A stretch of 7,507 nucleotides of DNA from Crocinitomicaceae bacterium (GCA_027084145.1 JALWLM010000087.1:1-7507), one strand, 5' to 3'. Positions 1-6,946 are shown, counted from the first letter of the stretch. Notes: generated from the sequence alone by a model not told the origin. Numbers and translations are program-made.

Positions 1-1053
1 AAACACAGCTTTAGGAAAAACTTTTAACATCCCTAAAGGTGTATAATCTTCTATATCTAATTGGTATCTTTTTTCTCCATACAATTGATTTGTTGCAAAA
101 TCCAATTGCTGCACCTTTGCTTCTGTCATATATTGTGTCGCCAATTGATAAAGTTCTTCTCCTTTAAATCTTAAAAAAAGTATAAAAGTTAAAGAACTTA
201 TTCCAATGATCATAAATCGAATTACATTTTTAAGAATAGCACTATCTTTATATTTAGCTATTAGCCTTGTACTTAAGCCAAGAAATAACGCTCCTAATAC
301 GGTAAACACCATAAATGTCCGGGTATTATTGAGTATCCAAATAGCTGTCAAAATATAAATAATCATCCATTTCTTATTTTTTATAGTGTTATTTGCTAAT
401 CCAAAAACACCTTGGACAATAAATAATAATGCAATAAAGACAATTGTATCTTTTGATAACCCGGAACACCAAAAACCAACAGATGGGATAAAAAGAATTG
501 CTATAGCCAACCAAAAATCACTTCCTATTTTATACGTCCTAACCAACTCGTAAATTTTCCAGCTCACTATTGAAACTAAAAAACTTAAAAATAAGGTAAG
601 AACAATATAACTCTTGCTTAAAAATATCATCAATACAGATAATATTTTACTGATAAAAAAGGAATTGGGGTCTTTATAAATCCACCCCGGAGGATAGCCC
701 GTTTCATTATTAAACCTTAATAAATAAGAATTTTTTGAAGGGGTTGCCAACATCTCTGTTAAGTAATCTGAAGGCGAATACCATAAAAGATTGTATAAAT
801 TTTCCGCTCCATGCCAGTATGCCATAGTATCTCCCCCTTGATAATAGAAATAATAAATGATTCCGTAGAGAGAAGCGAATACAAAATGAAAATAAAAATT
901 GTAGCGATAAAACTTGTAATGCTGATTACCTTTAATTTTAATTTTCTGTGAATACCAATAATTGACAATAAATAATAATACAAACAAAAAAAAAGCTCCG
1001 AAGAGATAGTCAAATAAATTGATGTCCGCTACATATACAGATAAAAGATACAA
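1..1053 (-). CDS. Polytopic membrane protein of unknown function (3' end outside window)
   Basis: The frame is open from a stop at about 1092-1094 to the left edge, giving 351 codons with no stop, so the C-terminus is missing. No ATG lies near the 5' end. The only conventional start that keeps the first hydrophobic helix is TTG at 1053-1051; the first in-frame ATG (827-825) would remove two helices. Hydrophobic segments appear at about residues 14-32, 52-71, 132-168, 179-191, 203-218, 231-261 and 278-294, with a soluble loop at about 72-131. Visible motifs are GGDT (73-76), followed by an aromatic stretch, and FWCSGLSKD (194-202). The layout resembles uncharacterised flavobacterial membrane proteins often compared with glycosyltransferase or polysaccharide-polymerase families. 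That resemblance is from memory, so no function is assigned. It is last in the leftward operon, 35 bp after rlmH. It could be an envelope glycan enzyme. Confidence 0.82.
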   Translation of the reverse strand, partial: MYLLSVYVADINLFDYLFGAFFLFVLLFIVNYWYSQKIKIKGNQHYKFYRYNFYFHFVFASLYGIIYYFYYQGGDTMAYWHGAENLYNLLWYSPSDYLTEMLATPSKNSYLLRFNNETGYPPGWIYKDPNSFFISKILSVLMIFLSKSYIVLTLFLSFLVSIVSWKIYELVRTYKIGSDFWLAIAILFIPSVGFWCSGLSKDTIVFIALLFIVQGVFGLANNTIKNKKWMIIYILTAIWILNNTRTFMVFTVLGALFLGLSTRLIAKYKDSAILKNVIRFMIIGISSLTFILFLRFKGEELYQLATQYMTEAKVQQLDFATNQLYGEKRYQLDIEDYTPLGMLKVFPKAVF

Positions 1054-1069
1054 GTTCTTATTTTTTGTC

Positions 1070-1077
1070 CAAATATA
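1070..1077 (-). promoter_or_regulatory. Possible internal promoter -7 element (TATATTTG)
   Basis: On the minus strand TATATTTG matches the Bacteroidota -7 consensus TAnnTTTG exactly. It lies in the 35-bp gap after rlmH, 16 bp before the TTG start of the membrane protein, so the transcript would have a very short leader. No TTG triplet sits 17-23 bp upstream, so the -33 half is missing and the call is weak. If real, it would let the membrane protein be expressed apart from the upstream RNA-modification genes. Confidence 0.3.
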
Positions 1078-1088
1078 CGAATAAGATA

Positions 1089-1562
1089 TTATTCATGATG
1101 ATAAGGTTGCCCTTTAAGAATCGTAAAAGCCCTATATAATTGCTCTAAGAAAAACATTCTTACCATTTGGTGAGAAAATGTCATTTTAGAAAGAGAAAAT
1201 AATGAATTTGCTTTTTGGTAAACTTCCTCAGAAAAGCCATAAGCTCCTCCCGTCACAAAAGCAATTCTTTTTATCCCCAAGTTCATTTTTTTTTGAATCA
1301 ATTTTGAGAATTCTTTTGAGCTATATTGCTTTCCTTTTTCATCTAATAAAACAACAAAATCCGCATTGGTTATCTTATCTATAATTATTTTGCCTTCTTT
1401 TCGTTTAATTTCATCCTTGCTCATCTTTTTAGCATTTCTTAATTCGGGAATTTCTATCTTTTCCACTTGAATATAATGCTGCAAACGTTTAAGATATTCC
1501 TTTTCTCCTTCCAATAAATACTTAAAAGTTGTTTTTCCTACACAAATCAATTGAATTTTCAT
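1089..1562 (-). CDS. rlmH: 23S rRNA (pseudouridine1915-N3)-methyltransferase RlmH
   Basis: RlmH is a small SPOUT-class, SAM-dependent methyltransferase that methylates pseudouridine 1915 in helix 69 of 23S rRNA on the assembled 70S ribosome; it works as a homodimer in the cytoplasm. The 157-residue length is typical of the family (about 155-159). The knot and cofactor-site motifs are all present: VLLDEKGKQYSS (71-82), FVTGGAYGFS (102-111), LSKMTFSHQMVR (124-135), and the highly conserved C-terminal end PYHHE (153-157). The ATG start gives the usual N-terminus MKIQLICVGK. It begins 3 bp after the truA stop and is probably translated from the same mRNA. Its substrate pseudouridine is made by RluD, not by neighbouring TruA. 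Nothing looks broken. The product name is secure. Confidence 0.97.
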   Translation of the reverse strand: MKIQLICVGKTTFKYLLEGEKEYLKRLQHYIQVEKIEIPELRNAKKMSKDEIKRKEGKIIIDKITNADFVVLLDEKGKQYSSKEFSKLIQKKMNLGIKRIAFVTGGAYGFSEEVYQKANSLFSLSKMTFSHQMVRMFFLEQLYRAFTILKGQPYHHE

Positions 1563-1565
1563 CTT

Positions 1566-2294
1566 TTAATATTCTATTTCCCATAAAAATAACCCGGAAG
1601 CAGGTGCTGAAACAGAAGCGGCTTGTCTATCTTTCTTCTCCAAAATTTTATCTATATCTGAAACCGACAACTTTTTCAATCCTATATCCACGAGTGTTCC
1701 TACAATCGCTCGAACCATATTCCTCAAAAAACGATTCGCTGAAATTTCAAAAATATAAGTGTCTTCTTCTTTTATCCAATGAGCTTCAAAAACTTCGCAA
1801 ATATTGTTTTTAACATCTGTATGTAATTTAGAAAAAGAAGTGAAATCTTGTTTCCCTATCAATAAACAACTCGCTTGATTCATTAACTCAATATCTAACT
1901 CTCTATACAATAACCACACATTTTCATCAAACGGATTTTTTTTGTTTCGAATAAAATAACGGTAAGTTCTTTTTTGAGCATCAAAACGAGCATGAAAATC
2001 ATCTTTTACTTGCTCCATTTTAAATAAAGCAATGGAAGAGGGTAACATTTTATTCAATTTATAGAGGTATTGGTCTGTTGATGAAATAATGGATAAGTCC
2101 GTATGAAGAACATAATGTTTCGCGTGAACGCCTGTATCTGTTCTCCCACAACCAACAACCTCTACAGGTTGATTGGAATTTAGCTTTGTCAAACTATCCT
2201 CAATGACTTTTTGTACTGAAATTTGTTTAGGTTGTCTCTGCCAACCAAAAAATGGTTTCCCATTATACGCTAAGTCAATTCGATAACGAGGCAT
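1566..2294 (-). CDS. truA: tRNA pseudouridine(38-40) synthase TruA
   Basis: TruA converts uridines 38, 39 and 40 in the anticodon arm of many tRNAs to pseudouridine, which supports reading-frame maintenance. The 242 residues match the usual bacterial length of about 240-270. The catalytic aspartate is Asp53 in GRTDTGVHA (50-58). Other family landmarks are FFGWQRQ (15-21), the HARFDAQKRTYRYFI stretch (101-115), FTSFSK (151-156), the NRFLRNMVRAIVGTLVDIG stretch (187-205) and the C-terminal APASGLFLWE (230-239). The ATG at 2294 directly abuts the stop codon of the upstream gene (TAGATG on the minus strand), which suggests translation by re-initiation or coupling. It is followed after 3 bp by rlmH. 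No key residue is missing. Confidence 0.97.
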   Translation of the reverse strand: MPRYRIDLAYNGKPFFGWQRQPKQISVQKVIEDSLTKLNSNQPVEVVGCGRTDTGVHAKHYVLHTDLSIISSTDQYLYKLNKMLPSSIALFKMEQVKDDFHARFDAQKRTYRYFIRNKKNPFDENVWLLYRELDIELMNQASCLLIGKQDFTSFSKLHTDVKNNICEVFEAHWIKEEDTYIFEISANRFLRNMVRAIVGTLVDIGLKKLSVSDIDKILEKKDRQAASVSAPASGLFLWEIEY

Positions 2295-3698
2295 CTATTT
2301 TTTAGCTTTCAATAATTTTTCTAAATCGAGTCCATCTAAATTTAATTCGTAAATATCTATTGTTGCTTTATTTTTAATGATTTCAACCCCTGAAACTAAT
2401 CCTTTTTTGAGTTTTGGATAAATCGAAAAATGCGTGTCATCATTTACGGTATTAATGCCATAACCTAAGTTCACAGGATCACTCCATTCATTATCTCCTA
2501 AATTTTCAACAACAAATACATCAAAACCTCCCATTCCCTTGTGTCCTGTTGAACTAAAAAATAAAAATCTTCCATCAGGAGTAATAAAAGGCGTTGTTTC
2601 CTTCCATTTTGTATTAATGTTATCCGGTAAACGTTTCGCTTCTCCCCAACTATTTGCTCCTATTTTTTCTACAACATAAATATCCGTAGAGCTTTTATCT
2701 CCTTGCCTATCTGATACAAAATACATCGTATTTCCATCTTCTGTTAAAGTTGCTGCTCCTTCAAAATATGAAGTATTAATTGTTTTATTGTTAATGATTC
2801 TAGGAGAATTCCATTTTCCTTTATCACTCATTTTAACAATACATAAATCAGAACCTTTTGTTTGTTTATCAGAATCAACAGCTGTTAAGTTTAAAGTCAT
2901 CACTCCCCAAAGCGTATCTGCAGAAATATAATTGATTGCATCAAACCCTTTCGTATTAATCTTTCCAACATCATTAGAAACCGCAGTCCACTCTCCTTTA
3001 TTTTTGTTATACTTTGACCTGTAAATATCTTCAAAATACCGATCATCATCAGGATTTATTCCGCCACCTTTTGTATCACTTCGACGTGATGTAAAATAAA
3101 TGACATCTCCATTTCCAATTAATAACGCTCCGTAGTCATCATATCCGGAATTGATATCTCCTTTTAATCTATTTCGCTGATATTTCATCCCTTTTTCCAT
3201 TTCTACTTTAGCAAAATTGCATTCTACGATTCGTTGATCGATGTTTAATTCTTTAGCTCTTCTTCTTTTTAACTCTTTTTTTGCCAATTGATAATTAATC
3301 AATGCTGTATCAACACTTCCCAATCTGTGATAAATTTGTCCCATTAAATAATAAATTTCTTCATCTACTTTTTTAGGGTTAATACTTTTTGATTTAAGTA
3401 TATATTTTTTGGCATAACCATAATTTTTTAAGTCATAATGACATTTTGAAATCCAATAAGGAGCTTTCCAACTATTAGGATCTTTAACCGATGCCTCTCT
3501 AAATTTTAATAAAGCACTTCTTATTTTCCCTTTCAAATAAAAGTCTTTACCCTCTTCTATAAGATATAAAGCAGCTGTCTTATCCACAACACTTGTAATA
3601 CTATCTGGAGGACAGACCGAATACCCCGATGAAGAAAATGTCAACGATGTAATTGACGAAAAAATAACGATTAGAATTCTTAATTTTTTAAATATCAT
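2295..3698 (-). CDS. Secreted TPR and PD40 beta-propeller protein
   Basis: 467 residues. The N-terminus MIFKKLRILIVIF followed by a Ser/Thr-rich stretch to about residue 27 looks like a Sec signal peptide; Cys29 follows 'SGYSV' and does not make a good lipobox, so a soluble periplasmic or exported product is more likely. Residues about 43-145 form TPR-like helical pairs, for example GKDFYLKGKIRSALLKFREA (50-69) and IYYLMGQIYHRLGSVDTALI (115-134). Residues about 185-450 hold PD40/WD40-like propeller repeats, clearest at VIYFTSRR..DIYRS (199-228), MYFVSDRQG..DIYVVE (325-344) and FLFFSSTGHKGMGGFDVFVVE (from 378), with a degenerate one around 263-290. TPR-PD40 architecture is common in Bacteroidota envelope proteins, including type IX secretion/gliding component PorE, but those carry a C-terminal OmpA-like domain that is absent here. 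The role is inferred to be envelope-related; no gene symbol is justified. It is first in the leftward operon, overlapping none but touching truA. Confidence 0.85.
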   Translation of the reverse strand: MIFKKLRILIVIFSSITSLTFSSSGYSVCPPDSITSVVDKTAALYLIEEGKDFYLKGKIRSALLKFREASVKDPNSWKAPYWISKCHYDLKNYGYAKKYILKSKSINPKKVDEEIYYLMGQIYHRLGSVDTALINYQLAKKELKRRRAKELNIDQRIVECNFAKVEMEKGMKYQRNRLKGDINSGYDDYGALLIGNGDVIYFTSRRSDTKGGGINPDDDRYFEDIYRSKYNKNKGEWTAVSNDVGKINTKGFDAINYISADTLWGVMTLNLTAVDSDKQTKGSDLCIVKMSDKGKWNSPRIINNKTINTSYFEGAATLTEDGNTMYFVSDRQGDKSSTDIYVVEKIGANSWGEAKRLPDNINTKWKETTPFITPDGRFLFFSSTGHKGMGGFDVFVVENLGDNEWSDPVNLGYGINTVNDDTHFSIYPKLKKGLVSGVEIIKNKATIDIYELNLDGLDLEKLLKAKK

Positions 3699-3735
3699 AA
3701 CTTTCTTTTTAAGATAAATTTCAAGGACCTTTTAT

Positions 3736-3768
3736 CAAAATACGTGCTAAAAGTTTGTAAATTTACAA
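3736..3768 (-). promoter_or_regulatory. Candidate promoter of the TPR-PD40/truA/rlmH operon
   Basis: On the minus strand a TTG (3768-3766), within a T-rich run, is followed after 23 bp by TATTTTG (3742-3736). This is one base short of the Bacteroidota -7 consensus TAnnTTTG, and the spacing is at the upper end of the usual 17-23 bp. The expected start lies about 30 nt before the ATG at 3698, whose upstream AAAAAGAAAG is a weak ribosome-binding stretch. The -33 TTG lies inside the 16-bp palindrome, so a protein bound there could block it. Confidence 0.4.
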
Positions 3769-3769
3769 A
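3754..3769. promoter_or_regulatory. 16-bp perfect palindrome, possible operator
   Basis: TTTGTAAATTTACAAA reads identically on both strands, with no mismatch and no spacer; the symmetry ends at 3753/3770. It overlaps the candidate -33 TTG of the leftward promoter and lies about 94 bp upstream of the purB -7 element. A dyad of this size in a divergent intergenic region is typical of a site for a dimeric regulator, but AT-rich DNA yields such dyads by chance more often than balanced DNA. No regulator is identified. Confidence 0.4.
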
Positions 3770-3862
3770 AAAGCATCTTTTTTTCTATCTTTTGTTGATA
3801 AATGAACCATCTATTCAATAAAAGCTTATCTTGTTTCTAGCTTAAAAAGAAATTAGATTTTA

Positions 3863-3870
3863 TATCTTTG
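3863..3870 (+). promoter_or_regulatory. Candidate purB promoter -7 element (TATCTTTG)
   Basis: TATCTTTG matches the Bacteroidota -7 consensus TAnnTTTG exactly and ends 36 bp before the purB ATG, a normal distance. The nearest upstream TTG (3831-3833) is 29 bp away, longer than the usual 17-23 bp, so the -33 element is poor or degenerate. It would drive purB and, by read-through of a 21-bp gap, the response regulator gene. Confidence 0.5.
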
Positions 3871-3906
3871 TGCTTTATTATTTAATAATATTTTGATTCA
3901 AAATTT

Positions 3907-5262
3907 ATGATTTTTAATCCATTAACTGCCCTATCTCCTATTGATGGAAGATATCATTCCAAAACAACAGAATTACAAGATTTTTTTTCAGAGTTCGGTC
4001 TAATCAAATACCGTGTTGTTATTGAAATAGAATATTTCATAGCGATGGTCAATACGAACATTGCTCCTTTGTCCGGATTCCCGAAAGAAAAATTTGAAAA
4101 CTTAAGAAAAATCATTTCTACCTTTTCAGAGGAAGATGCATTATGGATCAAAGAAATAGAAAAAACAACCAATCACGATGTAAAGGCCGTAGAGTATTTT
4201 ATCAAAGACAGAATGACTAAATTAGGATTGGAAAAATATATTGAGTTTGTTCATTTCGGCCTCACTTCACAAGACATTAACAACACTGCAATTCCTTTAT
4301 CATTAAAAGATGCTATTCATAAGGAATATTTGCCTCTTCTTGATCAAATCATTGAGCAGTTAGATACTTTTGCTAAGGAATGGAAAGAGATTGCCATGTT
4401 GGCTAAAACACACGGTCAACCTGCATCTCCTACAAGGTTAGGTAAAGAGATTCAAGTTTTCTCTGAACGTTTAAAAATTCAAAAAGAACAATTACAATCT
4501 ATTCCGTTCTCAGCTAAATTTGGTGGAGCAACAGGAAATTTTAACGCTCATTTTGTTGCTTACCCTGAAATTGATTGGGTTGCTTTTGCGAACCGTTTTG
4601 TTAATGAACAACTACAACTTCAAAGAAGCCAAACAACAACACAAATTGAGCACTACGACAATTTAGCGGCTCTTTTTGATGTTTTAAAGCGGATCAACAC
4701 AATCGTCTTAGATTTAGACAGAGATATATGGACTTATATTTCCATGGAATATTTTAAACAAAAATTAAAAGAAGGAGAAGTGGGCTCTTCCGCAATGCCA
4801 CATAAAGTAAACCCTATTGATTTTGAAAATTCTGAAGGTAATATTGGAATTGCAAATGCTTTATATGAACATTTATCAAGTAAACTTCCTGTTTCCAGAC
4901 TTCAAAGAGATTTAACCGATTCTACTGTTTTGAGAGTTATCGGAGTACCAATTGGGCATACTTTTGTAGCTTTTAAATCGACATTGAAAGGTCTTGGTAA
5001 ACTACTGCTTAATGAAGCTGCTATTCAACAAGATTTAGAAAATAACTGGGCAGTTGTTGCTGAAGCCATTCAAACAATTCTTCGTCGAGAAGGTTTTAAA
5101 AAACCTTATGAAACATTAAAAGGATTGACTCGAAAAAATGAAACAGTTACCAAAGAAACGGTGCATCAATTTATAGAGACACTTTCTGTTTCAGATGAAT
5201 TAAAAAATGAATTAAAACAGATTACACCACATAATTACACAGGGATTCAACTTGTAAAATAA
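3907..5262 (+). CDS. purB: Adenylosuccinate lyase
   Basis: PurB catalyses two fumarate-releasing steps of purine synthesis: SAICAR to AICAR, and adenylosuccinate to AMP. It is a cytoplasmic homotetramer of the fumarase/aspartase superfamily. The 451 residues and the sequence follow the E. coli type (456 residues): LTALSPIDGRY (6-16), KTTNHDVKAVEYF (86-98), AKTHGQPASPT (166-176) with the probable general-acid His169, and the flexible signature loop GSSAMPHKVNPIDFENSEGN (293-312) with the catalytic serine at Ser294/295. LQRDLTDSTVLR (332-343) is also conserved. The start at 3907 gives the expected N-terminus and lies about 36 nt after a -7 element; no strong Shine-Dalgarno is seen, as is usual in this phylum. 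The response regulator follows 21 bp downstream on the same strand. No anomaly. Confidence 0.98.
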   Translation: MIFNPLTALSPIDGRYHSKTTELQDFFSEFGLIKYRVVIEIEYFIAMVNTNIAPLSGFPKEKFENLRKIISTFSEEDALWIKEIEKTTNHDVKAVEYFIKDRMTKLGLEKYIEFVHFGLTSQDINNTAIPLSLKDAIHKEYLPLLDQIIEQLDTFAKEWKEIAMLAKTHGQPASPTRLGKEIQVFSERLKIQKEQLQSIPFSAKFGGATGNFNAHFVAYPEIDWVAFANRFVNEQLQLQRSQTTTQIEHYDNLAALFDVLKRINTIVLDLDRDIWTYISMEYFKQKLKEGEVGSSAMPHKVNPIDFENSEGNIGIANALYEHLSSKLPVSRLQRDLTDSTVLRVIGVPIGHTFVAFKSTLKGLGKLLLNEAAIQQDLENNWAVVAEAIQTILRREGFKKPYETLKGLTRKNETVTKETVHQFIETLSVSDELKNELKQITPHNYTGIQLVK

Positions 5263-5283
5263 TAAAGCATTAAATAAATAATC

Positions 5284-6453
5284 ATGAGCAAAATACTAAT
5301 CATTGATGATGAAAGAGCTATTCGAAGAGCTATCAAAGAAATTTTAGAATTTGAAGGTTTTGAAGTTGAAGAAGCAGAAAATGGAAAAGAAGGCTTAAAC
5401 AAAGCAAGTTCCACTTCATATGATATCATTTTTTGTGATATTAAAATGCCTCAAATGGATGGAATCGAGTTTTTAGATGCTCTAAATAAAGAAAAAATTG
5501 ACTCTCCGGTCATCATGATTAGCGGTCACGGTAATATTGAGACTGCGGTACAAGCCATCAAAAAAGGTGCTTTTGATTTTATCGAAAAGCCATTAGACCT
5601 TAACAGAATTCTTGTCACAGTAAGAAATGCAAAAGACAAAAATTCACTTATAGAAGAAAAGAAAGTTCTCAAAAAGACAGTCAAACGATTTAAAGGATCT
5701 GCAATCATTGGTGAAACAGAAGGTATTTTAAAGATTAAAGAAATGATTGAAAAAGTAGCCCCTTCTGATGCACGAGTACTGATCACCGGAGAAAATGGAA
5801 CCGGAAAAGAATTAGTTGCACGTTCTTTACATGAAAACAGTCTTCGAAAAGATAAACCTTTTATCGAAGTCAATTGTGCTGCTATTCCTTCTGAACTCAT
5901 TGAAAGTGAATTATTCGGTCATGAAAAAGGAGCCTTTACTTCTGCTGTGAAACAAAAGAAGGGAAAATTTGAACTGGCAAACGGGGGGACTTTATTTTTA
6001 GATGAAATCGGAGATATGTCTACCAGTGCACAAGCAAAAGTATTACGGGCTTTACAAGAAAATATCATTCAGCGTGTCGGTAGTGAAAAAAATATTAAAA
6101 TTGATACCCGAGTTATTGCCGCAACTAACAAAAATCTAAGAGAAGAAATCAAAAAAGGAAACTTTAGGGAAGATTTATATCATCGATTAGCTGTCATATT
6201 AATCCATGTTCCTTCTCTCAATGAGAGAAGGGAAGATATTCCATTACTGGCTCATCACTTTCTTAGAATCATTTGCAGTGAACACGGTGTGCCGTTAAAG
6301 AAATTAAATGATAAAGCCATTGATGAATTACAAAAAATCAATTGGACAGGAAATATCAGAGAATTAAGAAATATTATTGAACGACTTGTTATCTTATGCG
6401 GGGATGAAATCACAGGTGAAGATGTCAAACTCTTTGCTAATCCAAAGAAATAA
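5284..6453 (+). CDS. Sigma-54-type (NtrC/AtoC-like) response regulator lacking a DNA-binding domain
   Basis: 389 residues. Residues 1-120 are a receiver domain with acidic pocket Asp8/Asp9, phosphoacceptor Asp52, Ser80 and Lys102. Residues about 138-375 are an AAA+ sigma-54 activator domain: Walker A GENGTGKE (169-176), Walker B GGTLFLDE (234-241), sensor I around Asn282, arginine-finger region FREDLYHR (294-301) and sensor II WTGNIRELR (354-362). The loop that contacts sigma-54 reads GAFTSA (216-221) instead of GAFTGA. The protein ends about 14 residues after the AAA+ lid, with no Fis-type HTH, so it cannot bind an enhancer through the usual domain. From memory, HTH-less, GAFTSA proteins of this size are common in Flavobacteriia, so this is a lineage-typical form and not a truncation. 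No partner histidine kinase is visible. It probably shares a transcript with purB (21-bp gap) and converges on the gene at 6458. Confidence 0.93.
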   Translation: MSKILIIDDERAIRRAIKEILEFEGFEVEEAENGKEGLNKASSTSYDIIFCDIKMPQMDGIEFLDALNKEKIDSPVIMISGHGNIETAVQAIKKGAFDFIEKPLDLNRILVTVRNAKDKNSLIEEKKVLKKTVKRFKGSAIIGETEGILKIKEMIEKVAPSDARVLITGENGTGKELVARSLHENSLRKDKPFIEVNCAAIPSELIESELFGHEKGAFTSAVKQKKGKFELANGGTLFLDEIGDMSTSAQAKVLRALQENIIQRVGSEKNIKIDTRVIAATNKNLREEIKKGNFREDLYHRLAVILIHVPSLNERREDIPLLAHHFLRIICSEHGVPLKKLNDKAIDELQKINWTGNIRELRNIIERLVILCGDEITGEDVKLFANPKK

Positions 6454-6457
6454 ATCT

Positions 6458-6943
6458 TTAACCGATTAAAAGCCATCCGTGGCTCCCTGCTACGGCACCT
6501 GCAATTGTAATTAAACTCAACAATAACAAAATCCAGTGCATTCTTTGCATAATTCGAAATGTTTTTTCCGGATTTTCCGTTGCGTATTTTTTAAATAATC
6601 GATGAAGAATAAAAGGCTCAAGAACATAAATAACAATCGTAAAAATTACCCAAACAAACGTCATTGCATGAATCCACCAAAATCGATAATCTAAATATCG
6701 ATCCCATGCATCTAAGTCATAAAGCATATAAAAACCGGTTAATCCCGTTAAAAGCGTTGTTATTTTTGCTTGATTAGAAAATTTTCCTTCTATCATTTCA
6801 AAGGTTGCTATCTGCTCTTCTTTTGACTTTAATTTTTTTACACCGGGTATTAAAATAGTAGTAACCATTGAAACACCTCCAATCCACAAAACAACAGCAA
6901 CTACATGAATCACTCTTGCTAATGTAAAATAGTCTAAGTCCAT
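6458..6943 (-). CDS. Four-helix membrane protein, CopD/HemJ-like
   Basis: 161 residues with four predicted membrane helices at about 8-30, 61-77, 88-110 and 137-158. The first helix contains the motif ARVIHVVAVVLWIGGV (9-24), a His followed seven residues later by Trp-Ile-Gly-Gly, which is typical of the CopD (copper resistance D-like) superfamily and of HemJ-like proteins. Further histidines at 92, 114, 136 and 155 lie in or next to helices and could ligate haem or a metal; this is inference. The length fits short CopD-like or HemJ-like proteins, though the sequence is not a clear HemJ. It starts 3 bp after the stop of the FKBP gene, so the two are probably co-transcribed. Its stop is 4 bp from the stop of the convergent response regulator, which leaves no room for a terminator between them. 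Substrate and role are not known. Confidence 0.85.
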   Translation of the reverse strand: MDLDYFTLARVIHVVAVVLWIGGVSMVTTILIPGVKKLKSKEEQIATFEMIEGKFSNQAKITTLLTGLTGFYMLYDLDAWDRYLDYRFWWIHAMTFVWVIFTIVIYVLEPFILHRLFKKYATENPEKTFRIMQRMHWILLLLSLITIAGAVAGSHGWLLIG

Positions 6944-6946
6944 TTT

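Larger units (their letters stand above)
3699..3906. other. Divergent intergenic region between the TPR-PD40 operon and purB
   Basis: This 208-bp AT-rich spacer must hold the promoters for both leftward and rightward transcription. It contains a candidate -7/-33 pair reading left, a candidate -7 element reading right, a 16-bp palindrome, and next to it a weak A/T hairpin (AAAAAAG-CAT-CTTTTTT, 3767-3783). The only short frame that begins with ATG, at 3803, has 12 codons and lies upstream of the putative purB promoter, so it is not called as a gene. I see no riboswitch-like structure upstream of purB: the predicted leader is only about 30 nt. Confidence 0.8.

Noticed and set aside
740..765. TTGGCA on the minus strand as half of a sigma-54 -24/-12 promoter.
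   Set aside because: The -12 TGC is missing at the required spacing, and the site is inside the membrane-protein coding sequence.
759..1013. An 84-codon minus-strand frame starting with ATG and rich in hydrophobic residues.
   Set aside because: It lies wholly inside the 351-codon membrane-protein frame, in another phase of the same strand. The longer frame continues to the window edge and has coherent helices and motifs.
1202..1813. Plus-strand open frames at 1202-1384 and 1529-1813.
   Set aside because: They are antisense to rlmH and truA, whose products are unmistakable, and their translations show no family features.
3767..3783. AAAAAAG-CAT-CTTTTTT as a terminator hairpin.
   Set aside because: The stem is almost all A-T with a three-base loop, and it lies between two divergent gene starts where no terminator is needed.
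3803..3841. 12-codon frame ATG...TAG in the intergenic region, a possible leader peptide for purB.
   Set aside because: It lies upstream of the best purB -7 element, so it would not be on the purB mRNA, and it has no codon run suggesting attenuation.
3954..4172. Minus-strand 72-codon frame inside purB.
   Set aside because: It is a shadow of a well-conserved gene, as are the minus-strand frames at 5247-5429, 5526-5900 and 6255-6476 in or around the response regulator.
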